Source: Lachnospiraceae bacterium (lineage in GTDB: Bacteria; Bacillota; Clostridia; Lachnospirales; Lachnospiraceae). From it: 64,000 nucleotides of DNA. Of this stretch, positions 35,906 through 45,178 are shown piece by piece. The stretch is from contig DNUZ01000031.1 in NCBI GenBank assembly GCA_003507655.1, positions 18,411 to 82,410 of the forward strand, written 5' to 3'. Position 1 is the stretch's first letter, and every line of letters begins with the position of its first letter. A program made the position numbers and the translations under genes. The notes under the pieces are model-generated. The model worked only from the letters and a program-made list of their open reading frames with translations, did no database searches and was not told where the DNA came from.

Positions 35906-36883
35906 GTGAAATCAGAGATATTATCGGCACTGAGAAGTGCTGACGGCTATGTTTCCGGACAGGAACTGTGTGAAAAATTCGGCGTGTCCAGAACAGCCGT
36001 CTGGAAAGCCATCAATCAGCTAAAACAGGCAGGATATGAGATAGAGGCTGTCCAAAATAAAGGATATCATATTGTTTCATCCCCGGATATTTTGAGCAGG
36101 ACTGAATTAGAAAGCAATCGAAAAACAACGTGGGTCGGAGAGGAAATTCACTATTTTGACAGTACGGATTCGACGAATACCAGAGCAAAACGTCTTGCAG
36201 AGGATGGTGCTGTCCACGGAACACTGGTAGTTGCGGATGAACAGACCGGCGGACGGGGCAGAAGAGGCAGGGCATGGGAGTCCCAGAAGGGGGTATCCAT
36301 TTATATGTCTCTCGTTTTAAAACCGGAGATAGAGCCGAACCATGCTTCCATGCTGACCCTGATCACTGCCATGGCAGTAGCGGGAGGAATAGAAAAAACC
36401 ACCGGATTAGAGTGTAAGATCAAATGGCCGAATGATATTGTCATCCATGGAAAAAAGGTCTGTGGAATTTTGACAGAGATGAGTACCCAGATGGATTACA
36501 TTAATTATATCGTTATCGGGATTGGCATCAATGTGCAAAATGAATCTTTCCCGGAGGAAATCGGAGAGGTCGCAACCTCACTTCGGATCGAGAGCGGAAA
36601 AAAACAGAACCGTGCGGCGATCATAGAAGCTGTCTGGGAAGAATTTGAAAAATATTATGATATTTATTTAAAAACAGAGGACATGCAGGGACTGGTCGGT
36701 GAGTACGATCAAAAACTGGCAAACATGAACAAACAGGTGCGGGTATTAGACCCGAAAGACCCATATGAGGGAACCGCAAGAGGAATTACGCCAAAAGGAG
36801 AGCTGATCGTGGACACATGGGAAGCGAGAAAGCTCGTTTCTTCAGGCGAGGTATCTGTGCGTGGACTCTATGGTTATGTGTAA
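35906..36883 (+). CDS. birA: Bifunctional biotin-protein ligase and biotin repressor
   Basis: 325 residues. The N-terminal winged helix (1-60; VSGQELCEKFGVSRTAVWKAI) is that of the BirA repressor. The ligase core has the ATP/biotin loop GGRGRRGRAWES, then KWPNDIV with the catalytic Lys, and the C-terminal SH3-like domain (VRVLDPKDPYEGTARGI). It attaches biotin to carboxylase carrier proteins and should repress biotin uptake genes. The start is GTG at 35906, using AGGAGAG inside the end of argF. Confidence 0.94.
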   Translation: MKSEILSALRSADGYVSGQELCEKFGVSRTAVWKAINQLKQAGYEIEAVQNKGYHIVSSPDILSRTELESNRKTTWVGEEIHYFDSTDSTNTRAKRLAEDGAVHGTLVVADEQTGGRGRRGRAWESQKGVSIYMSLVLKPEIEPNHASMLTLITAMAVAGGIEKTTGLECKIKWPNDIVIHGKKVCGILTEMSTQMDYINYIVIGIGINVQNESFPEEIGEVATSLRIESGKKQNRAAIIEAVWEEFEKYYDIYLKTEDMQGLVGEYDQKLANMNKQVRVLDPKDPYEGTARGITPKGELIVDTWEARKLVSSGEVSVRGLYGYV

Positions 36884-36895
36884 GGAGAACCTATT

Positions 36896-37234
36896 ATGTA
36901 TCAGGAAGAAGTCGTACTTTGCGGGGCAAGTGCGTATAATAAAAAATTTTATCTGAGTGAAGATTTTGAGGGACTGCCGCAGGGCATTCAGGATGAGCTG
37001 AAAATTCTTTGTGTACTCTACACGGAGGATGTGGGAGGAACCTTAGAGCTGGTATTTGACGAAGAGGGAAACCTGCATTTTCGTACCGATGCCGATGAAG
37101 GAGATCTGTTATATGACGAGATAGGAAGTATTCTCAAGATCAAGCAGATACAGAAAGAAAAAAGAGAATTACTCGAATCGTTAGAAATGTATTTTAAGGT
37201 ATTTTTCTTAGGGGAAGATTTTAAGGAGGACTAA
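36896..37234 (+). CDS. Conserved small protein (DUF6145-type)
   Basis: 112 residues, acidic, no membrane helix. It lies between birA and coaX with 12-base and 1-base gaps, so it is co-transcribed. I recall DUF6145 proteins of this size in this place in Lachnospiraceae, without a function. The repeated acidic patches ([19 protein letters not shown]) suggest a small beta-sheet domain followed by a helix. Confidence 0.7.
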   Translation: MYQEEVVLCGASAYNKKFYLSEDFEGLPQGIQDELKILCVLYTEDVGGTLELVFDEEGNLHFRTDADEGDLLYDEIGSILKIKQIQKEKRELLESLEMYFKVFFLGEDFKED

Positions 37235-37235
37235 C

Positions 37236-38012
37236 ATGTTATTAGCGATTGATGTAGGAAATACAAATATCACAGTGGGAGTGTTTAAAGGCAAGGAGAT
37301 TGTAAATACCTTCCGCCTGACCACCAAGCAGTCAAGAACATCAGATGAATATGCGATTCATCTTTCCGGCATGCTGTTACAGAACGGAATCCGTTTTCAG
37401 GACATCAAGGATGTCATTATCTCTTCCGTTGTACCGAACGTTATGCATTCTTTAGGAAGTGCGATCATCAAATATTTTAATCTGGTACCGATCGTGGTGG
37501 AAGCAGGTATCAAAACCGGTATTAAGGTCGTAACGGAGAATCCGAGACAGATCGGAGCCGATCGTATCGTGGATGCGGCAGGAGCCTGTGGAATTTATGG
37601 TGGACCGGTAATTGTAATTGACTTCGGTACAGCCACAACCTATGATCTGATTGATAAAGACGGAGCATTTTTAGCAGGGATCACGGCACCGGGAATCCGC
37701 ATCTCAGCAAAAGCGTTATGGGAGGATGCCGCAAAACTTCCGGAGATCGAAATTAAGAAGCCGGAAAGCATTCTTGCAAAAGAGACGATCAGCAGTATGC
37801 AGGCAGGACTGGTATACGGACAGATCGGTCAGACCGAGTATATCATCCGGAAAATCAAAGAAGAAGCAAACATGGATGAGCCGATCAAAGTAGTTGCAAC
37901 CGGAGGACTCGGCAGCATTATCGCACCGGAAACAGATGCGATCGATGTCTATGATCCGAATCTGACACTGTCAGGAATGAGACTGATCTACGAAAAACAG
38001 AACCGGAAGTAG
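37236..38012 (+). CDS. coaX: Type III pantothenate kinase
   Basis: CoaX phosphorylates pantothenate, the first step to coenzyme A. The 258-residue ASKHA-fold protein has [12 protein letters not shown] at the N-terminus, then [11 protein letters not shown], and [11 protein letters not shown] with the catalytic Asp. [10 protein letters not shown] follows. AAGGAGG lies 6 bases before the ATG. It stands next to birA, as in many Firmicutes. Confidence 0.96.
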   Translation: MLLAIDVGNTNITVGVFKGKEIVNTFRLTTKQSRTSDEYAIHLSGMLLQNGIRFQDIKDVIISSVVPNVMHSLGSAIIKYFNLVPIVVEAGIKTGIKVVTENPRQIGADRIVDAAGACGIYGGPVIVIDFGTATTYDLIDKDGAFLAGITAPGIRISAKALWEDAAKLPEIEIKKPESILAKETISSMQAGLVYGQIGQTEYIIRKIKEEANMDEPIKVVATGGLGSIIAPETDAIDVYDPNLTLSGMRLIYEKQNRK

Positions 38013-38048
38013 CAGAATTTTGTAAAAAAGTACAGGAATTGGGAGAGC

Positions 38049-39023
38049 ATGAATATGCCCGAATTACAGATAGGAAATGTAAAATTAGAGAATGATCTGA
38101 TCTTAGGACCGATGGCAGGAGTAACCGACCTGCCATTTCGTCTGCTTTGCAAAGAGCAGGGAGCAGGGCTGCTCTGCATGGAGATGGTCAGTGCGAAGGG
38201 AATTATGTATAACAACAAAAATACGAAATTCCTTCTGACGATCGATGAGCGCGAAAGACCGGTGTCCCTGCAATTATTTGGTTCGGATGCGGACATCATC
38301 AGCGAACAGGCAAAACGGATCGAGGAGCTGCCGTTTGATATTTTAGATATCAATATGGGATGCCCGGTACCTAAGATCGTAAACAACGGTGATGGCTCCG
38401 CTCTAATGAAAAATCCACTTTTAGCAGGGGAGATCATTGAAAAAACAGCCCGTGCCATCCAAAAACCGGTAACGGTCAAGATCCGAAAGGGATTCGATGA
38501 GGAACACATCAACGCAGTGGAAATGGCACACATCGCACAGGAGTCGGGAGCAGTAGCCATTGCCGTCCACGGACGGACCAGAGAGCAGTATTATTCCGGC
38601 AAGGCGGATTGGGAGATCATCCGAAAGGTGAAAGAAGCCGTTAAGATCCCGGTCATAGGAAACGGTGACGTATGGACACCGCAGGATGCGATCGATATGA
38701 GAAAACAGACCGGCTGTGATGGTGTAATGATCGGACGCGGTGCACAGGGAAATCCGTGGATTTTCAAACAGATACTCCACTATGAACAGACCGGAGAGCT
38801 GTTAGAAAAGCCATCTCCGCAGGAGGTGACGGAAATGATCCTGCGCCATGCAAAAATGCAGATGGAATTCAAAGGCGAGTACATCGGTATGCGTGAGATC
38901 CGCAAACATGCCGCATGGTATACAGCCGGTTATAAAAATTCTGCAAAGCTGCGTGGAAAAATCAACGAAACGGAAACCTATGAAGAGTTGAAAGAACTGT
39001 TAAGCCATCTCGGAAACGCTTGA
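38049..39023 (+). CDS. dusB: tRNA-dihydrouridine synthase B-type
   Basis: A flavoenzyme that reduces uridines in tRNA. The 324-residue TIM-barrel protein shows LGPMAGVTDLPFR, then NMGCPVPKIVNNGDGSAL with the catalytic Cys, and the FMN-binding HGRTREQYYSG and IGNGDV motifs. GIMIGRGAQGNPW-like GVMIGRGAQGNPWIF is also present. GGAGAG lies before the ATG. It closes the birA-coaX-dusB run. Confidence 0.95.
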   Translation: MNMPELQIGNVKLENDLILGPMAGVTDLPFRLLCKEQGAGLLCMEMVSAKGIMYNNKNTKFLLTIDERERPVSLQLFGSDADIISEQAKRIEELPFDILDINMGCPVPKIVNNGDGSALMKNPLLAGEIIEKTARAIQKPVTVKIRKGFDEEHINAVEMAHIAQESGAVAIAVHGRTREQYYSGKADWEIIRKVKEAVKIPVIGNGDVWTPQDAIDMRKQTGCDGVMIGRGAQGNPWIFKQILHYEQTGELLEKPSPQEVTEMILRHAKMQMEFKGEYIGMREIRKHAAWYTAGYKNSAKLRGKINETETYEELKELLSHLGNA

Positions 39024-39028
39024 AAACC

Positions 39029-39058
39029 TTGACACAGGGCATGTTTCACGAGTATAAT
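39029..39058 (+). promoter_or_regulatory. Promoter of greA-lysS
   Basis: TTGACA (39029-39034), 18 bases, TATAAT (39053-39058). Confidence 0.85.
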
Positions 39059-39083
39059 ACTATGAATGTAAATAGGTGAAGGC

Positions 39084-39108
39084 AAAACGGACAGCTCAGG
39101 TCCGTTTT
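39084..39108 (+). promoter_or_regulatory. Leader hairpin before greA
   Basis: AAAACGGAC pairs with GTCCGTTTT around a 7-base loop between the promoter and the greA start. With only four T it could be a weak terminator that meters greA, an arrangement known in other bacteria where GreA controls its own leader. Confidence 0.55.
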
Positions 39109-39140
39109 ACTATGATAAATCATAAAGAAGGGTAGAAATC

Positions 39141-39620
39141 ATGGACAAAAAGAATCTATTAACTTACGAAGGATTACAGAAGTTAGAGAGCGAATTACAC
39201 AATTTAAAAGTCGTAAAACGTAAAGAAGTTGCACAGAAGATCAAAGAGGCAAGAGAGCAGGGAGACTTATCCGAGAATGCAGAGTATGATGCAGCAAAGG
39301 ACGAGCAGCGTGATATCGAGGCCCGTATCGATGAGATTGAAAAAATCTTAAAAAATGCGGAAGTCGTAGTAGAAGAAGAAGTAGACTTAGACAAGATCAG
39401 CGTTGGCTGCCGTGTGAAAATATTAGATATGGAATATGACGAAGAGTTAGACTATAAAATTGTCGGTTCCACCGAGGCAAACAGCCTGAAAGGTAAAATT
39501 TCTAACGAATCACCGGTCGGAAAAGCACTTTTAGGAGCAAAAGTCGGTGAGGTTGTAACCGTTGAAACACAGGCAGGAGACCTGAATTACAAAGTATTAG
39601 AGATCCAGAGATCAAATTAA
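39141..39620 (+). CDS. greA: Transcription elongation factor GreA
   Basis: GreA binds the secondary channel of RNA polymerase and stimulates cleavage of backtracked RNA. The 159-residue protein has the N-terminal coiled coil with the acidic tip ([17 protein letters not shown]) and the C-terminal FKBP-like domain ([16 protein letters not shown]). It precedes lysS by 11 bases, a common gene order in Firmicutes. Confidence 0.97.
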   Translation: MDKKNLLTYEGLQKLESELHNLKVVKRKEVAQKIKEAREQGDLSENAEYDAAKDEQRDIEARIDEIEKILKNAEVVVEEEVDLDKISVGCRVKILDMEYDEELDYKIVGSTEANSLKGKISNESPVGKALLGAKVGEVVTVETQAGDLNYKVLEIQRSN

Positions 39621-39631
39621 AGGAGAGTATA

Positions 39632-41122
39632 ATGGCGGAACAAAAGAACGTACAGGAACAGGACATTAACCAATTACTCAAGGTACGCCGTGAAAAGCTT
39701 GCAGATCTGCAGGAAAATGGCAAAGACCCTTTTGTAATTACAAAATTTGATGTGACAAACCACAGCACAGATATAAAAGAAAACTATGAGCAGATGGAAG
39801 GACAGACCGTTACCGTTGCAGGACGTATGATGCAGAAACGTGTCATGGGTAAGGCTTCTTTCTGCAATGTGCAGGACTTAAAAGGCAACATCCAGTCTTA
39901 TGTTGCAAGAGATGAGATCGGCGAAGATTCCTATAAGGATTTCAAAAAAATGGATGTCGGCGATCTGATCGGAATTACCGGATTTGTATTTAAGACAAAG
40001 ACAGGCGAAATTTCCATCCACGCAAAGGAAGTAACCCTGCTTTCTAAGAGTCTGCAGATTTTACCGGAAAAATTCCACGGACTGACCAACACAGATATCC
40101 GTTACAGACAGCGTTATGTAGACCTGATCATGAATCAGGAAGTAAAGGATACTTTTGTAAAACGTTCTAAGATCATCAGCAGCATCCGTCATTATTTAGA
40201 CGGTGAAGGTTTCATGGAGGTTGAGACACCGATGTTGGTATCAAATGCCGGTGGAGCTGCTGCAAGACCGTTTGAAACGCATTTTAATGCATTATCCGAG
40301 GACTTAAAACTCAGAATTTCCTTGGAATTATATCTGAAACGTCTGATCGTCGGCGGTTTAGAAAGAGTATACGAAATCGGACGTGTATTCAGAAACGAAG
40401 GTTTAGACACCCGTCACAACCCGGAGTTTACTCTGATGGAGCTGTATCAGGCATACACCGATTACCACGGCATGATGGATTTAACCGAGAATCTCTACCG
40501 TCATGTGGCACAGGAGGTTACCGGAGGACTTCAGCTTCCTTACGGTGAGCATGTCATTGACCTGTCCAAGCCATTTGAGCGTATCACAATGGTAGATGCC
40601 GTTAAAAAATATGCAAACGTAGACTTCAATGAGATCAAAGACCTTGAAGAAGCAAGAGCAGTTGCAAGAGAACATCATATTGAATTTGAGGAGCGTCACA
40701 AGAAAGGCGATATCCTGAACTTATTCTTTGAAGAATATGTAGAGGAGCATCTGATCCAGCCTACCTTTGTTATGGATCACCCGATCGAGATTTCTCCGTT
40801 AACGAAGAAAAAACCGGACAACCCGGAGTATGTAGAGCGTTTTGAGTTCTTTATCAACGGCTGGGAAATGGCAAATGCTTATTCCGAGCTGAATGACCCG
40901 ATCGACCAGAGAGAGCGTTTCAAAGCACAGGAAGAACTGTTAGCACAGGGCGATGACGAAGCAAACACCACCGACGAGGACTTCATGAATGCCTTAGAGC
41001 TTGGTATGCCGCCAACAGGTGGAATCGGCTTTGGAATTGACCGTATGGTTATGATCATGACAAACTCCGCAGCGATCCGAGACGTGTTGCTGTTCCCGAC
41101 AATGAAGTCGTTGGATAAATAA
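39632..41122 (+). CDS. lysS: Lysyl-tRNA synthetase (class II)
   Basis: LysS charges tRNA-Lys. The 496-residue enzyme has an N-terminal OB-fold anticodon-binding domain (about 55-155; [18 protein letters not shown]). The class II core has motif 2 ([19 protein letters not shown]) and motif 3 ([12 protein letters not shown]). AGGAGAG lies before the ATG. It is the last clear core gene before the island that starts downstream. Confidence 0.97.
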   Translation: MAEQKNVQEQDINQLLKVRREKLADLQENGKDPFVITKFDVTNHSTDIKENYEQMEGQTVTVAGRMMQKRVMGKASFCNVQDLKGNIQSYVARDEIGEDSYKDFKKMDVGDLIGITGFVFKTKTGEISIHAKEVTLLSKSLQILPEKFHGLTNTDIRYRQRYVDLIMNQEVKDTFVKRSKIISSIRHYLDGEGFMEVETPMLVSNAGGAAARPFETHFNALSEDLKLRISLELYLKRLIVGGLERVYEIGRVFRNEGLDTRHNPEFTLMELYQAYTDYHGMMDLTENLYRHVAQEVTGGLQLPYGEHVIDLSKPFERITMVDAVKKYANVDFNEIKDLEEARAVAREHHIEFEERHKKGDILNLFFEEYVEEHLIQPTFVMDHPIEISPLTKKKPDNPEYVERFEFFINGWEMANAYSELNDPIDQRERFKAQEELLAQGDDEANTTDEDFMNALELGMPPTGGIGFGIDRMVMIMTNSAAIRDVLLFPTMKSLDK

Positions 41123-41162
41123 AGTCAGTAAAATCAAGGGCTTCAGAGGGTAAGAGGTAGGT

Positions 41163-41184
41163 TTACTACAACGCTTACTACAAC
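41163..41184. repeat. Tandem TTACTACAAC repeats at the island's left edge
   Basis: TTACTACAAC occurs at 41163-41172 and 41175-41184 in the 270-bp non-coding stretch after lysS. Short direct repeats of this sort serve as integrase arm sites in some elements. No integrase gene is present, so this is only a suggestion. Confidence 0.35.
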
Positions 41185-41268
41185 AAATTCGTAAGTTGAT
41201 ATGAAGAATTATAGGCTCAACTGACGGATAGCTTTGAACAATTCCAGATAGAAAACGATTAAAAATGA

Positions 41269-41309
41269 GGACTTTTCTTCAGAAATTATTCTGAGGAAAG
41301 GTCCTTTTT
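41269..41309 (+). terminator. Strong terminator at the left edge of the island
   Basis: A 16-bp stem (41269-41284 with 41289-41304, two G-T pairs) with an ATTA loop and five T. It would stop lysS read-through. Confidence 0.9.
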
Positions 41310-41313
41310 CGTT

Positions 41314-41374
41314 TTCGTATATTCAGATTCATATACGAATTCCTGCGATATGGTATACGAAATTTATACGAATT
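41314..41374. promoter_or_regulatory. Four TATACGAA sites before the 41397 gene
   Basis: Direct copies of TATACGAA start at 41332, 41354 and 41365 (spacing 22 and 11, that is whole helical turns). An inverted copy, TTCGTATA, lies at 41314-41321. The phasing suggests cooperative binding by a regulator of the next gene. Confidence 0.5.
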
Positions 41375-41396
41375 AAGAAAGAGGAGAGAAAGTAGT

Positions 41397-41840
41397 ATGA
41401 ACAACACAGCGATAAGTGCAAATAAAGAAAAACTTATTTTTAAAAATGAGAGTCACCGGAAATTTTACGAGGAATGGTTGCCGAAATGCCGGTACCAGGA
41501 TGTATATCACAAGGCATTAGCTTATTGCCTTGGAATCAATGAGGATACCAGAAATCATATCAACGAAATATATGATTTCAAGAACGGATGTGTGCAGACG
41601 GAGTGTTTGCAACAAGGATGGAACACAAGTGGTTCTGTGAAAGTGATACGAATGGCCTTTAATCTGTATTGTAACGGAAGGCCAAGTGTGGATGATTACA
41701 AGGAACATGAGAAACAGATGATGGAGAGTCGCCAGTATTCGGTAGAGAAACTGTTCTGTAGCGGATATGCAAGGTTTTTCTGGGAGGCAATTAAGCTTAG
41801 ATATCCGGAGTATTGTTTTTATGTTGATATACGGCATTAA
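41397..41840 (+). CDS. Mobile-element accessory protein (DUF6075-type)
   Basis: 147 residues, soluble, rich in Cys, Tyr and His. The N-terminus (FKNESHRKFYEEWLPKCRYQDVYHKALAYCLGI, in part) resembles a family I recall as DUF6075, which is found in conjugative elements of Firmicutes; function unknown. AGAGGAG precedes the ATG, and four phased TATACGAA sites lie upstream. It is the first gene of the island and appears intact, unlike its neighbours. Confidence 0.65.
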   Translation: MNNTAISANKEKLIFKNESHRKFYEEWLPKCRYQDVYHKALAYCLGINEDTRNHINEIYDFKNGCVQTECLQQGWNTSGSVKVIRMAFNLYCNGRPSVDDYKEHEKQMMESRQYSVEKLFCSGYARFFWEAIKLRYPEYCFYVDIRH

Positions 41841-41854
41841 CAAAGGAGGTTATC

Positions 41855-42262
41855 TTATCAATCACAGAAGAGAAGAATGATGCGATTGATGGGATGGAGG
41901 AATACCAGGCATATTCGGAAATTATCAAAGAGAATATTGAGTATGATGCCTTATTATAGTGCAATCCGTACGAGAAGGATGCTATACAAGGAATCTTTGA
42001 CTTGATTCTGGAGACTGTGATTTCCAACAAGGCATCCATGACGATTTCGGGACAGGAGTATCCAATGAATCTCGTAAAATCTAAGTTTTTGAAACTGAAT
42101 AGTTCGCATATTGAGTATGTACTGGGCTGTCTTGGGAAGAATACTACTAAGGTGTATAACATCAAAAGTTATTTGCTGGCTAGCTTGTTTAATGCGGTAA
42201 GTACTATGAACAGTTATTACAAGGCAGAGGTGAATCATGACATGCCACAGTTTGCTGGGTAG
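41855..42262 (+). pseudogene. Remnant of a DUF6017-type replication initiator (RepA-like) C-terminus
   Basis: One open frame from 41855 is broken by TAG at 41957-41959 and continues to 42262. The parts read ENIEYDALL, stop, NPYEKDAIQGIFDLI, then VKSKFLKLNSSHIEYVLGCL and a final YYKAEVNHDMPQF. This matches the C-terminal domain of replication initiators of integrative elements, while the N-terminal winged helix is absent. AAGGAGG lies five bases before a TTA where TTG would give a start. The remaining piece from TTG 42002 could yield 86 residues but is unlikely to work. Confidence 0.75.
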
Positions 42263-42282
42263 ATAGTTTTTAAATGCATCAT

Positions 42283-42331
42283 AAACGCACGGAAACGCAC
42301 GAGAGTGTTCTTTTGATTCTATAAACGCACG
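42283..42331. repeat. AAACGCACG direct repeats
   Basis: Exact copies at 42283-42291, 42293-42301 and 42323-42331. The last extends to AAACGCACGAATCGCG, which recurs as AAACGAACGAATCGTG at about 43902. Iteron-like or operator-like sites of the former element are possible. Confidence 0.55.
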
Positions 42332-42359
42332 AATCGCGCTATTACGAAGGAGGGTAAAT

Positions 42360-42809
42360 ATGGCAAGAGTATGGAAAGAAGGAATAGCACCTAAGTGTTT
42401 ACATGATAATTTTGGCGCATATCACGGAATATGGATGCCACAAATGGATCGTTGTTGGTTTAGTGATGATGGATATCAAGTGACAAGTCGGATTTTAATA
42501 ACAGACTGGGGAAAGGTTGAACATGCTGCAATTACATACAATGGGGATGAAGAAAATCTGTTTTCGTTTGATGGTAGTAGGGATATTCCTTGGTCAGTAA
42601 AACAGGAAATCAAAAATGAAGTATTTGGAATTCATCCAACCAAGGATAAACAGTGTAGAGTTGTAAATCGCGGATCTCCCAAGGATCCAACACAATTAGC
42701 ACTAAATTCACAGGGGATGCTTTCGAATACAAAAGATAGAAACAAATCTAAAACATTTTTATCTCATCGGAGAAGACTCCCACCTCTACAGGTGGCGAGT
42801 AAGAAATAA
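42360..42809 (+). CDS. Uncharacterised island protein
   Basis: 149 residues, soluble. The first 100 residues look like a compact domain (GAYHGIWMPQMDRCWFSDDG, then ITDWGKVEHAAI). The last 45 are basic and low in order. GGAGGG precedes the ATG by about 7 bases. I do not recognise a family with confidence. It is flanked by AAACGCACG repeats before and by the first Fic operator after. Confidence 0.6.
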   Translation: MARVWKEGIAPKCLHDNFGAYHGIWMPQMDRCWFSDDGYQVTSRILITDWGKVEHAAITYNGDEENLFSFDGSRDIPWSVKQEIKNEVFGIHPTKDKQCRVVNRGSPKDPTQLALNSQGMLSNTKDRNKSKTFLSHRRRLPPLQVASKK

Positions 42810-42823
42810 ACCTGTCCGATATG

Positions 42824-42934
42824 ATTTAGGGTGAATTTGAAAAAAATATAATAAAAAAATCACCCTAAATTTAAAAAATATATTGAATTTAGGGTGAAAA
42901 AGTGCCAATATATAATCATAAAATCACCTTAAAA
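42824..42934 (+). promoter_or_regulatory. Paired inverted repeats controlling the first Fic gene
   Basis: ATTTAGGGTGAA at 42824-42835 and 42887-42898. The inverse, ATCACCCTAAAT, lies at 42859-42870 and a variant, ATCACCTTAAAA, at 42923-42934. A -10 (TATAAT, 42911-42916) lies inside the second pair. The last site touches the ribosome binding site. Confidence 0.65.
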
Positions 42935-42946
42935 GGAGATGGATGA

Positions 42947-43882
42947 ATGAGTAATATAACAGAAATCCAAAGATTACTAAATGAAAAAGCTGATTTGCAG
43001 GCTCAAATTAATATCTCTGCATTTGATGGAAGTATTGAAGTCAAGACTGTAAATGATCAGAAATATATTTATGTTAGAAAAAGAGAAGCTGGAAAATACA
43101 AATCAAATTATATAGATAAATATTCTGAGGAGCTCTACGCACTTGCAGTTAATCAATCGCAGCAAATAAGAGCGGTTAAAAAGCAACTTAGAAAAATCGA
43201 AAAGGACTTAGCAAAGCTTGGATATACAGAAAGCGAACTGTCACCAAGAGTAAAGCTTAATATTGACTTTGCTAGAGCTAATGTCAAAAGTCTGATTTAT
43301 GATCAGGCTGTATTGGAAGGTGTTTCCACTACATTTCCACAGACAGAAACTATTTTGGAAAATGGCGATGTTAACGGAGTAAAAGCAACTGATGTTCAAA
43401 AAATCTTAAATTTGAAGCATGCGTGGGAGTTTATTGTGGATCCGGATGTAGTGGCTTCTCCTTGCAATTATTATATGGTAAGTCATATAGCACGCCTGGT
43501 AAATGAAGGGTTCTTCGAAAATGGTGGTTCCGTTAGAGCTGTTCCTGTTACGATTGGTGGTTCAAGCTATGTGCCTCCAATTCCAAATGAGTTGGATGTA
43601 AAAGAGAAAATAGATGAAATTATAAACTCAGGACTTGAGGACGTTGATATTGCAATTGAGCTTACGCTTTATTGTATGAAGACACAGATTTTTATTGATG
43701 GTAATAAGAGAGCTTCTATTATCTTTGCTAATCATTTTATGATTGGAAAAGGTATTGGATTGTTAGTTGTGCCGGAGAATATTGTGTCTGAATTCAAGAG
43801 TCTTCTTGTAGCTTATTATGAAGGTCGAAATGAAGATGAGATTAAGGCATTTTTGAAAGAGAAGTGTTGGCGTAAGTTTTAG
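42947..43882 (+). CDS. Fic/Doc-family protein with altered catalytic motif
   Basis: 311 residues. An N-terminal coiled-coil domain (about 1-105) precedes a Fic domain (about 110-311). The Fic motif reads QIFIDGNKRASI. DGNKR fits the Doc-like subclass, but the usual catalytic His is Gln at position 247. An inhibitory-helix-like segment (EGVSTTFPQTETILENG, about 125-142) is present. Fic proteins transfer AMP or phosphate to target proteins; loss of the His suggests either no transfer or another use. AAGGAG precedes the ATG, and a double inverted repeat lies upstream. The gene looks intact amid decayed neighbours, which hints at a self-maintaining toxin or regulator role. Confidence 0.75.
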   Translation: MSNITEIQRLLNEKADLQAQINISAFDGSIEVKTVNDQKYIYVRKREAGKYKSNYIDKYSEELYALAVNQSQQIRAVKKQLRKIEKDLAKLGYTESELSPRVKLNIDFARANVKSLIYDQAVLEGVSTTFPQTETILENGDVNGVKATDVQKILNLKHAWEFIVDPDVVASPCNYYMVSHIARLVNEGFFENGGSVRAVPVTIGGSSYVPPIPNELDVKEKIDEIINSGLEDVDIAIELTLYCMKTQIFIDGNKRASIIFANHFMIGKGIGLLVVPENIVSEFKSLLVAYYEGRNEDEIKAFLKEKCWRKF

Positions 43883-43915
43883 TAGATAAGTATTTATATC
43901 CTAAACGAACGAATC

Positions 43916-44053
43916 GTGTCATTAATTGGAGAAGTGGCAGAGAAATGGGATATTAAGCAAAGGCGTATTAGAGTTCTGTGCAGCGAGGGAAGAATTCCAG
44001 GCGCATATAAAGTTATTCATCTATTGAGCATATCTATGGATACGATTATGTGA
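43916..44053 (+). pseudogene. Fragment of an excisionase-like helix-turn-helix protein
   Basis: A 45-codon frame with GEVAEKWDIKQRRIRVLCSEGRIPGAYKV, typical of short DNA-binding excisionase/MerR-like proteins of mobile elements. It departs from the family after GAYKV and stops soon. It overlaps the AAACGAACGAATCG repeat. Confidence 0.6.
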
Positions 44054-44163
44054 CTTCCTGTTATAAGGATAGTCCGCAGGATTCATGGAAGCAGATTGTA
44101 GATTATATGCATGAGATGTATCCAGAGGCAACGGATAAGCAGATAAGGAAAGTGTTAAAATAA
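44011..44163 (+). pseudogene. C-terminal fragment of an unidentified island protein
   Basis: An open frame without a start codon, ending YMHEMYPEATDKQIRKVLK. The composition looks protein-like. It overlaps the end of the excisionase fragment in another frame, so a deletion probably joined two genes here. Confidence 0.4.
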
Positions 44164-44195
44164 AACAGTGAATTTTTGAGGTGAATATACATAAA

Positions 44196-44944
44196 ATGAA
44201 TGAAAAAAATCCGCAGTTTATTGCAAGCTGATAGAAAATGTAAAAAACAAATATCGTAAAAATCCTATATACACAAAGAACCTGACACTTGGCTGGTGCG
44301 ATTTACGTCAGGGAGAAGATTTGTGTCAGGAAATTAACCTATGGACATATTGGCAAGGGAGAGATTACGCCAAGAAGACACCACATATTAAGTATATGCT
44401 GATAGGTCAGGATTTCGGACCACCTGAAAAGGAAGAACTAAAGGGTACGATTGCAAATGTCCGTAAAATGAATGATGGCGTAGAAGTGATGTTCCATAAA
44501 AATGTAGATTTGGAAGCAAGGGATTCACAGACGGATAAAAATATTGTCAGATACTTTGAACTGCTTGGTAAAAATGAAATTGACAAGAAAAAATATCCAG
44601 ATTTGTTTTTCTGCAATTGTAATTTGGGCTATCGCAGAGATAAGTATTCTGGAAATATGACCAGAAAGATATTGGCAAATGATGCAGCCGAAATAAAATC
44701 ACTGATTGACATTATAGAGCCGGAAAACATAATCTGTCTGGGTCTTGATACATCCGTGGTTGTAATACGAACTCTGCTTGATAAAAAGTTTTCCTGCAAT
44801 AGAGTATCTGAACTTATAGGAACTGGAGAACCTTATACTTATGGAGAAACATATATATACCCTGTAGCACATCCGGGGTATTGGGGTACAAGTACAAGAG
44901 GGGAGGATAATGTTATTGCAGATTGGAGGAGGATTAGAAAATAA
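44196..44944 (+). pseudogene. Uracil-DNA-glycosylase-family protein with frameshifted N-terminus
   Basis: The main frame (from about 44204; TTG at 44321) encodes a UDG-fold protein. A motif-A-like MLIGQDFGPP and a motif-B-like AHPGYWG are present, and the N-terminal LTLGWCDLRQGEDLCQEINLWTYWQG fits relatives. The natural start appears to be ATG 44196 (GAGGTG upstream), which reads MNEKNPQF and then meets two stops near 44230. One base change in number around 44210-44228 would restore a full gene. Starting at TTG 44321 with AGGGAG gives 207 residues without the first 40. Activity is doubtful. Confidence 0.7.
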
Positions 44945-44956
44945 GGAGGTGCCACA

Positions 44957-45178
44957 ATGCCATTTAAGATTGTTCGCAACGATATAACAAGATGTGAAAG
45001 ATATGATGCAATTACAGGTGGAGTATATGGATGTATGATGCATACAGCTTTTTGTAATAAAAGTCATAGTCAGGAAGTATTTGATAATATGAAAAAAGAC
45101 TTGCAGGAATTCATAGATAAGGATACAACAGCGGATGAAGAAAGTATTTTCTATGAAGAGTTTACAAGTAAATATTGA
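44957..45178 (+). CDS. Short island protein, apparent chimera
   Basis: 73 residues, with AAGGAGG six bases before the ATG. The first 11 residues (MPFKIVRNDIT) match the start of macro-domain proteins. The rest (YGCMMHTAFCNKSHSQEVFDNMKKDL and an acidic tail) does not follow that fold. An internal deletion that fused two genes is the simplest reading. Function cannot be assigned. Confidence 0.45.
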   Translation: MPFKIVRNDITRCERYDAITGGVYGCMMHTAFCNKSHSQEVFDNMKKDLQEFIDKDTTADEESIFYEEFTSKY

